Shown piece by piece: positions 60,146-64,000 of a DNA stretch of 64,000 nucleotides. Position numbers and translations under genes: made by a program. The DNA comes from Candidatus Obscuribacterales bacterium (GTDB lineage Bacteria > Cyanobacteriota > Vampirovibrionia > Obscuribacterales > Obscuribacteraceae), in contig JARLHI010000003.1 of assembly GCA_031292355.1 (NCBI GenBank), positions 372,001 through 436,000 on the forward strand, read 5' to 3'. A model generated the notes under the pieces. It worked only from the letters and a program-made list of their open reading frames with translations, did not search any database and was not told where the DNA came from. The number at the start of each line of letters is the position of its first letter. The first letter of the stretch is position 1.

Positions 60146-61243
60146 TTACGACTTAGGTACTAATGGAAGGATAAACCAGAAAGTGCTGCCATTTCCAACA
60201 GCACTATCGACCCCAATGGTTCCTCCATGCAGTTCTACAATCGTTTTCGATATTGCAAGACCCAAGCCACTTCCAGGTTTAGGTCGCGTGTCCGACGAAT
60301 CCAACTGGTGGAATTTAAGGAAGAGTTTTTCCTTATCCTTTTCAGCAATACCAGGACCTTCATCGGTGACGGCAAAATGCATTGACTTACCGACGTCTTT
60401 AACTGCTACCGTAATTCTTGAACCTCGAGGAGAAAATTTAATTGCGTTAGCGATGAGATTAATAAGCACCTGTAAGATGCGGTCTGAATCTGCGCATAGC
60501 GATTTACGAGTGTTGATTTGCTTGATCACTTGAATATCGGCGTTAGCAGCCAGTTGACTGAGTGACGACAAGACGCTTGTGACGATTATGTCTGGCTCAA
60601 CGATAGCTGTGTTGAGATCAAGATTTCCGGTTTCCATTTTTTTGAAATCTAAGATGTCGTCTACAAGTTTCAACAGACGTTCCGCATTTTGTAAGGCGAT
60701 AGTGACCAGACGTTTAGCACCCGAGGGTATATCACCGGCTGAGCCTTCGTCTATTAGGCCAAGAGAGGCTCTAACAGAACTGAGCGGTGTTCGCAACTCG
60801 TGAGAGACCATCGAATAGAATTCAGAGACGCGTCGGTCAGACTCTTTTCTCGCTGTGATATCGTTCTGGACACCGATAAAATTGATGACAGTGCCTTCAT
60901 CGTCGTGCACAGGCGCGATACTCAATTCATTCCAAAACAAAGTCCCATCCTTGCGATAGTTACGCAAGATCGTCATAAGAGAACGACCTTCAGCAATGGC
61001 TGAGCGCACTTCAGCGATTTCGCTTTGATTGCAATCAGCGCCTTGCAAAAACCGACAATTATGTCCCACGATTTCCGCTTGACTGTATCCAGTCAATTCT
61101 GAAAAAGCAGGATTGGCATAGACAATTGGATTATCAGGCAGCTTCGGGTCGGTAATGACAATTCCGTTACGCGCAGATTGGACGGCTCTTTCCAGAATTT
61201 TGAGACGCTCTTGCGAATGCCAGGATTTGTTCGGCTCGTTCAT
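60146..61243 (-). CDS. LOV-domain histidine kinase (blue-light sensor type)
   Basis: A PAS/LOV domain is followed by HisKA and HATPase domains, with no membrane helix. Counted from the TTG at 61258, the LOV core has GHNCRFLQG with the flavin-adduct Cys68, NYRKDGTLFWNEL with Asn100 and Asn110, and the flip Gln131 in FIGVQNDIT, all residues needed for a photoactive FMN domain. HisKA carries His153 in MVSHELRTPLSS. ATPase boxes are NLIANAIKFSPRG, DEGPGIAEKDKEKLF and GSGLGLAISKTIVELHGG. The ATG at 61243 (used here) is preceded by GGAG; TTG starts at 61258 and 61252 are possible. Upstream lies a terminator-like leader. Confidence 0.9.
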   Translation of the reverse strand: MNEPNKSWHSQERLKILERAVQSARNGIVITDPKLPDNPIVYANPAFSELTGYSQAEIVGHNCRFLQGADCNQSEIAEVRSAIAEGRSLMTILRNYRKDGTLFWNELSIAPVHDDEGTVINFIGVQNDITARKESDRRVSEFYSMVSHELRTPLSSVRASLGLIDEGSAGDIPSGAKRLVTIALQNAERLLKLVDDILDFKKMETGNLDLNTAIVEPDIIVTSVLSSLSQLAANADIQVIKQINTRKSLCADSDRILQVLINLIANAIKFSPRGSRITVAVKDVGKSMHFAVTDEGPGIAEKDKEKLFLKFHQLDSSDTRPKPGSGLGLAISKTIVELHGGTIGVDSAVGNGSTFWFILPLVPKS

Positions 61244-61303
61244 AGTCTCCAAACTCAATCTCCTGAAAGCAGACAGCTATTACTCATCCTAATCATTTAT
61301 TTG

Positions 61304-61350
61304 AAAAAACAGAGAGCGCCAGAACTGCGGGGGCGTTACTAGCGCTCTCT
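61304..61350 (-). terminator. Terminator in the leader of the LOV kinase operon
   Basis: On the minus strand AGAGAGCGC (61350-61342) pairs perfectly with GCGCTCTCT (61319-61311), and GTTTTTT follows. No minus-strand gene lies directly upstream, as the neighbour is on the plus strand. It is therefore either an attenuator in the kinase leader or the end of a short RNA. Confidence 0.7.
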
Positions 61351-61367
61351 ATACGAATAATAAAAGT

Positions 61368-61444
61368 TGAACGTGAACAGGCGGTGAACAAAAGGCGGAT
61401 AAAAGCTGCTCATATGCACTTTAATGTGTTCACCCGTGATTCAC
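61368..61444. promoter_or_regulatory. Cluster of TGAAC/GTTCA repeats, regulator-binding candidate
   Basis: TGAAC occurs at 61368, 61374 and 61385 (two of them as GTGAAC), with GTTCAC at 61428 and GTGATTCAC at 61436. Directly repeated sites suit OmpR-family regulators, and the adjacent operon encodes one. A TATAAT lies at about 61457. Confidence 0.4.
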
Positions 61445-61488
61445 TTATAACAGTCATTATAATAGCGTGAGAGTTTGGAGGGTGGATG

Positions 61489-62424
61489 ATGAAAGTTGCT
61501 GTCAGCGGAGCCAACGGTCTGGTAGGACATAGACTTTTATCGACATTACAGGAAGCTGGGCACGAAGTAGTCAAAATTTTGCGCAACGGTGCTTCCGCTC
61601 GCCCCCAGGACATCGTCTGGAATCAAAAAGCTGATTCAGATGCGCTCAATCAACTTAAAGGAGTGGACGCTGTCATTCATCTAGCTGGTGAAAGCATCGC
61701 CTCTGGTCGCTGGAACGACGCAAAAAAAGCGGCTATTCGCAGCAGCCGCGTCGAGCCAACGCGTGCCCTGAGCGAGAAACTGGCGGAACTTGAAAATGGT
61801 CCAAAAACTTTTCTATGCGCATCAGCGATCGGTTTCTATGGTGATCGAGGCGCACAGGAGCTAAGTGAAAGCTCACCGGTTGGCACTGATTTTCTCAGTG
61901 ATGTTTGCAAAGAATGGGAGAGCGCAACGGCAAAAGCTAGCGAGGCTGGAATCCGGGTCGTCAATTTGCGCACCGGGGTAGTTCTTTCAAAAGAAGGTGG
62001 GGCGCTAAAAGCCATGCTCCCACCATTTCTCATGGGCGCAGGCGGCAATATGGGAGATGGCGTGCAATACATGAGCTGGATCGACATAGACGATGAAGTT
62101 CGAGCAATTTATCACTGCCTCATCACAGCAACACTCTCAGGTCCAGTCAATCTGGTGGCACCAAATCCAGTATCAAACGCACAATTCACAAAGGCACTCG
62201 GTGCTGCCATTAAGAGACCGACAATTTTCCCGATGCCAGCTTTAGCCGCCCGTCTGATTCTGGGTGAAATGGCTGATGCCTTGATTTTGTCGAGCGCACG
62301 AGTCAAATGCGATAAATTACAGGAAAGCGGTTTTCAATTCGAATATCCAAAAATAAGCGATTCGCTCAATCATGTCCTCAATGGACAGGAATCAACAAAT
62401 GAAACGACAACCACGATTAAATAG
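61489..62424 (+). CDS. TIGR01777 family epimerase (SDR39U1-like)
   Basis: Extended SDR with VAVSGANGLVGHRLLSTLQE at the nucleotide site and VDAVIHLAGESIASGRWNDA, a family signature. SSRVEPTRALSEKLA, FLCASAIGFYGDRG and YMSWIDIDDEVRAIYHCLIT follow, with the C-terminal DUF1731 domain. GGAGGG precedes two consecutive ATGs; the second (61489) has better spacing. Related proteins affect cell division or NADP(H)-linked sugar modification; the function here is uncertain. Confidence 0.88.
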   Translation: MKVAVSGANGLVGHRLLSTLQEAGHEVVKILRNGASARPQDIVWNQKADSDALNQLKGVDAVIHLAGESIASGRWNDAKKAAIRSSRVEPTRALSEKLAELENGPKTFLCASAIGFYGDRGAQELSESSPVGTDFLSDVCKEWESATAKASEAGIRVVNLRTGVVLSKEGGALKAMLPPFLMGAGGNMGDGVQYMSWIDIDDEVRAIYHCLITATLSGPVNLVAPNPVSNAQFTKALGAAIKRPTIFPMPALAARLILGEMADALILSSARVKCDKLQESGFQFEYPKISDSLNHVLNGQESTNETTTTIK

Positions 62425-62431
62425 CGGCAGT

Positions 62432-63406
62432 TTAACGAGTCGCTGATGACGAAACTTTGCCCTTGAGTCCGTCTTTGGGTTCGGCTTTATAAACCGGTGT
62501 CAGCCACTTCATATATTTTGGATCTTCACCGCGACAGGCTGAAATATAAGTGTCTTTAATGAGATTAGAGATGCGACCAGCTTTACCATCACCGATGACG
62601 CGACGATCAACTTCGATGATGGGGGCAATTTGAGCGCCAGTACCGCAGAAGAACAATTCATCAGCAATGTACAACTCGCTTCGATCTACCGTACGGCACT
62701 CAGTCTTGAGGCCGAGGTCTTTGGCGATTTCGAGAATGCTTGCTCTCGTCACGCCTTCAAGAATGTTTTCGGTGGTCGTCGAAGTGATCAAAATTCCTTT
62801 TTTGACCACGAACAAATTCATGGCACTGCCTTCTGAGACGTGACCATTTTCTGCAAGCACGATACATTCATCGAAGCCAGCATTGAGCGCATCAGTCTTA
62901 GCGAGGGCTGTGTTTGCATACGCACCGACAATCTTCGCTCTAGCAGGAATTGCATTGTCTTCCACCCGGCGCCAGCTAGAAATCTGCACCTTCAAGCCTT
63001 CAGCGCCATGAAAATAATCACCAAACGGCACGGTAAACATACAAATATCGCTTGGATTATTATCGAGGCTTGGTCCAACTCGATGAGCCGTCTTATAAGC
63101 TGCCGGACGTATGTACATGTCGGTTTTAGGGCTATTGCGACGTACGAGCTCGGTGGTGATGTCACAAAGCTCAGCCACTGTGTGCGGAGTCTGCAAATGC
63201 ATGATTTTCATGCTGTCTTGCATCCGCTCAAAATGCTCTTCGAGACGAAATAGAAAAATCTCGCCCTGCTTCTCGCTCCAGTAGCCACGAATGCCCTCAA
63301 ATACAGCGGTGCCGTACATGAACGAATGATTCATGATGCTGACGTTCGCTTCTGCAAGTGGCACGAAATTGCCTTTGAAATAGGCTATGTTTGGTTCATT
63401 GCTCAC
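62432..63406 (-). CDS. ilvE: Branched-chain amino acid aminotransferase
   Basis: Fold-type IV PLP transaminase, last step of Val/Leu/Ile synthesis. SFMYGTAVFEGIRGY is at the N-terminus. The PLP lysine is in the ARAKIVGAYANTALAKTDAL region. DECIVLAENGHVSEGSAMNLF and EGVTRASILEIAKDLG are family signatures. Length (324) is normal, with a short Lys/Ser tail. It converges with the epimerase gene (7-base gap). Confidence 0.92.
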   Translation of the reverse strand: MSNEPNIAYFKGNFVPLAEANVSIMNHSFMYGTAVFEGIRGYWSEKQGEIFLFRLEEHFERMQDSMKIMHLQTPHTVAELCDITTELVRRNSPKTDMYIRPAAYKTAHRVGPSLDNNPSDICMFTVPFGDYFHGAEGLKVQISSWRRVEDNAIPARAKIVGAYANTALAKTDALNAGFDECIVLAENGHVSEGSAMNLFVVKKGILITSTTTENILEGVTRASILEIAKDLGLKTECRTVDRSELYIADELFFCGTGAQIAPIIEVDRRVIGDGKAGRISNLIKDTYISACRGEDPKYMKWLTPVYKAEPKDGLKGKVSSSATR

Positions 63407-63448
63407 TATTGCGTCCTCAGCTTGTGTGGGTTACCGATACTTCAATTA

Positions 63449-63895
63449 TTACTGCTTTTGATTGCGGCAGTAAGTAATTCTGTCCGATATGGCCCTTCTT
63501 TGTCCCGAGTCTGGCTTAAGCTGGAGATATTTTTCGAAAGCCTGGGCGGCGTTTTCAAACTCTTTGTCGTCTTCGAGAACCTTGCCGTACTCCAAAAAAC
63601 CCTCGGCAAACCCGGGCTCGAGTTCGGTAGACTGGCGAAATTCGGACTTGGCATCGCTAATTTTGCCAAGACGGCGCAAAGCGATGCCAAGACCTGTGTG
63701 ACAGGCACCAGAAGTTGGATTTTTTCTAACCTTTCCTTTAAAAAAATCAATCGCCTGCTCGGTATTCCCAGTAGATATCTGTGTATAGCCTTTCTGTAGT
63801 TCTTTGTTCCAGTCTTGGTCCTTGCAAAGTGCTTGTTCGGAGCAAAAACCTGTTACAGCCACGGCAATCAATATAGAAGCGGCAAGATATCTCAT
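63449..63895 (-). CDS. Secreted TPR protein, 148 aa
   Basis: A signal peptide (MRYLAASILIAVAVTGFCSE, then QALC) is followed by three TPR units (GYTQISTGNTEQAIDFFKGK; GLGIALRRLGKISDAKSEFR; YGKVLEDDKEFENAAQAFEK). A Cys near position 18 or 24 might be lipidated, but the lipobox is poor. The ATG overlaps the stop of the upstream gene (ATGA), so the two are coupled. Confidence 0.75.
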   Translation of the reverse strand: MRYLAASILIAVAVTGFCSEQALCKDQDWNKELQKGYTQISTGNTEQAIDFFKGKVRKNPTSGACHTGLGIALRRLGKISDAKSEFRQSTELEPGFAEGFLEYGKVLEDDKEFENAAQAFEKYLQLKPDSGQRRAISDRITYCRNQKQ

Positions 63896-64000
63896 TTTGT
63901 AGTCGTCTTTTTGAGAACCGAACCAGTAGCATTAAGCGAATGATTTATATTTGAACCTAGCGATGCGCTGCCACCAACTGATTTGATAATCACAGCACTC
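63892..64000 (-). CDS. C-terminal end of a protein (5' end outside window)
   Basis: The minus-strand frame is open from the window edge to TGA at 63892-63894. The last 35 residues are SAVIIKSVGGSASLGSNINH, then SLNATGSVLKKTTTK, a Ser/Gly/Thr-rich tail. It overlaps the start of the TPR gene by three bases. Nothing more can be said about the product. Confidence 0.5.
   Translation of the reverse strand, partial: SAVIIKSVGGSASLGSNINHSLNATGSVLKKTTTK

Noticed and set aside
1-64000. CRISPR arrays, insertion sequences, prophage or tRNA-borne islands
   Set aside because: No regular short repeats, transposase or integrase motifs, phage genes or tRNA-like cloverleaf found in the gaps.

Overview
The window looks like a chromosomal segment of a non-photosynthetic relative of cyanobacteria, most likely an Obscuribacterales-type melainabacterium (Vampirovibrionophyceae). 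This is an inference. It rests on cyanobacterial-style genes (IctB-like and DUF4330 pair, gcvPA, a deoxyhypusine-synthase-like protein, a slipin, a LOV histidine kinase) lying next to an aerobic respiratory cluster and no photosynthesis genes. Base composition is moderate and even. I saw no phage, insertion sequence, tRNA, rRNA or CRISPR array. About 60 genes lie on both strands in short operons, with many secreted or membrane hypothetical proteins and frequent GTG and TTG starts.

Layout. 1-8.1 kb: tail of a Pro-rich protein, an orphan PotB-like permease, fmt-rsmB, a slipin, two hypotheticals and a PfkB sugar kinase related to heptose-phosphate kinase. 8.1-14.7 kb: DUF4330 and IctB-like genes, several unknown proteins, and a structured intergenic region at 12.3-12.46 kb that ends in a strong terminator and may encode a small RNA. 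14.7-23.5 kb (minus strand): the main feature, a respiratory supercluster. In transcription order it runs ccoN, ccoO fused to a second cytochrome c, ccoS-like, a 50-residue membrane protein, a diheme cytochrome c lipoprotein, a Rieske protein, a 597-residue cytochrome b, two small membrane proteins, a second cytochrome b fused to a 2[4Fe-4S] ferredoxin, an MvhD-like iron-sulfur protein and a 41-residue membrane protein. The 597-residue cytochrome b keeps both heme bL histidines but has Arg and Tyr in place of the two heme bH histidines. The ferredoxin-fused paralogue keeps all four. Together the genes suggest one electron-transfer assembly joining an iron-sulfur donor, a quinol/Rieske module and a cbb3-type oxidase.

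23.9-36 kb: a 1376-residue repeat protein, pth, gcvPA, lepB, a GAF/HD-GYP protein, a secreted protein and an RNase J homologue that has lost most metal ligands. 36-49 kb: acyl-CoA synthetase, deoxyhypusine-synthase-like, alkyltransferase-like, SDR, GT9, methylmalonyl-CoA mutase, urocanate hydratase and a divergent aspartate kinase. 49-53.6 kb: a TadE/TadG-like surface cluster with a von Willebrand A protein. 53.7-64 kb: an alpha/beta hydrolase, a GNAT-like protein, a DUF2157/GDYXXLXY pair, a cupin, a TPR-matrixin protease, a LOV histidine kinase with an OmpR-type regulator, a TIGR01777 epimerase, ilvE and TPR proteins.

Assignments rest on motif recognition by eye. No database search was run.
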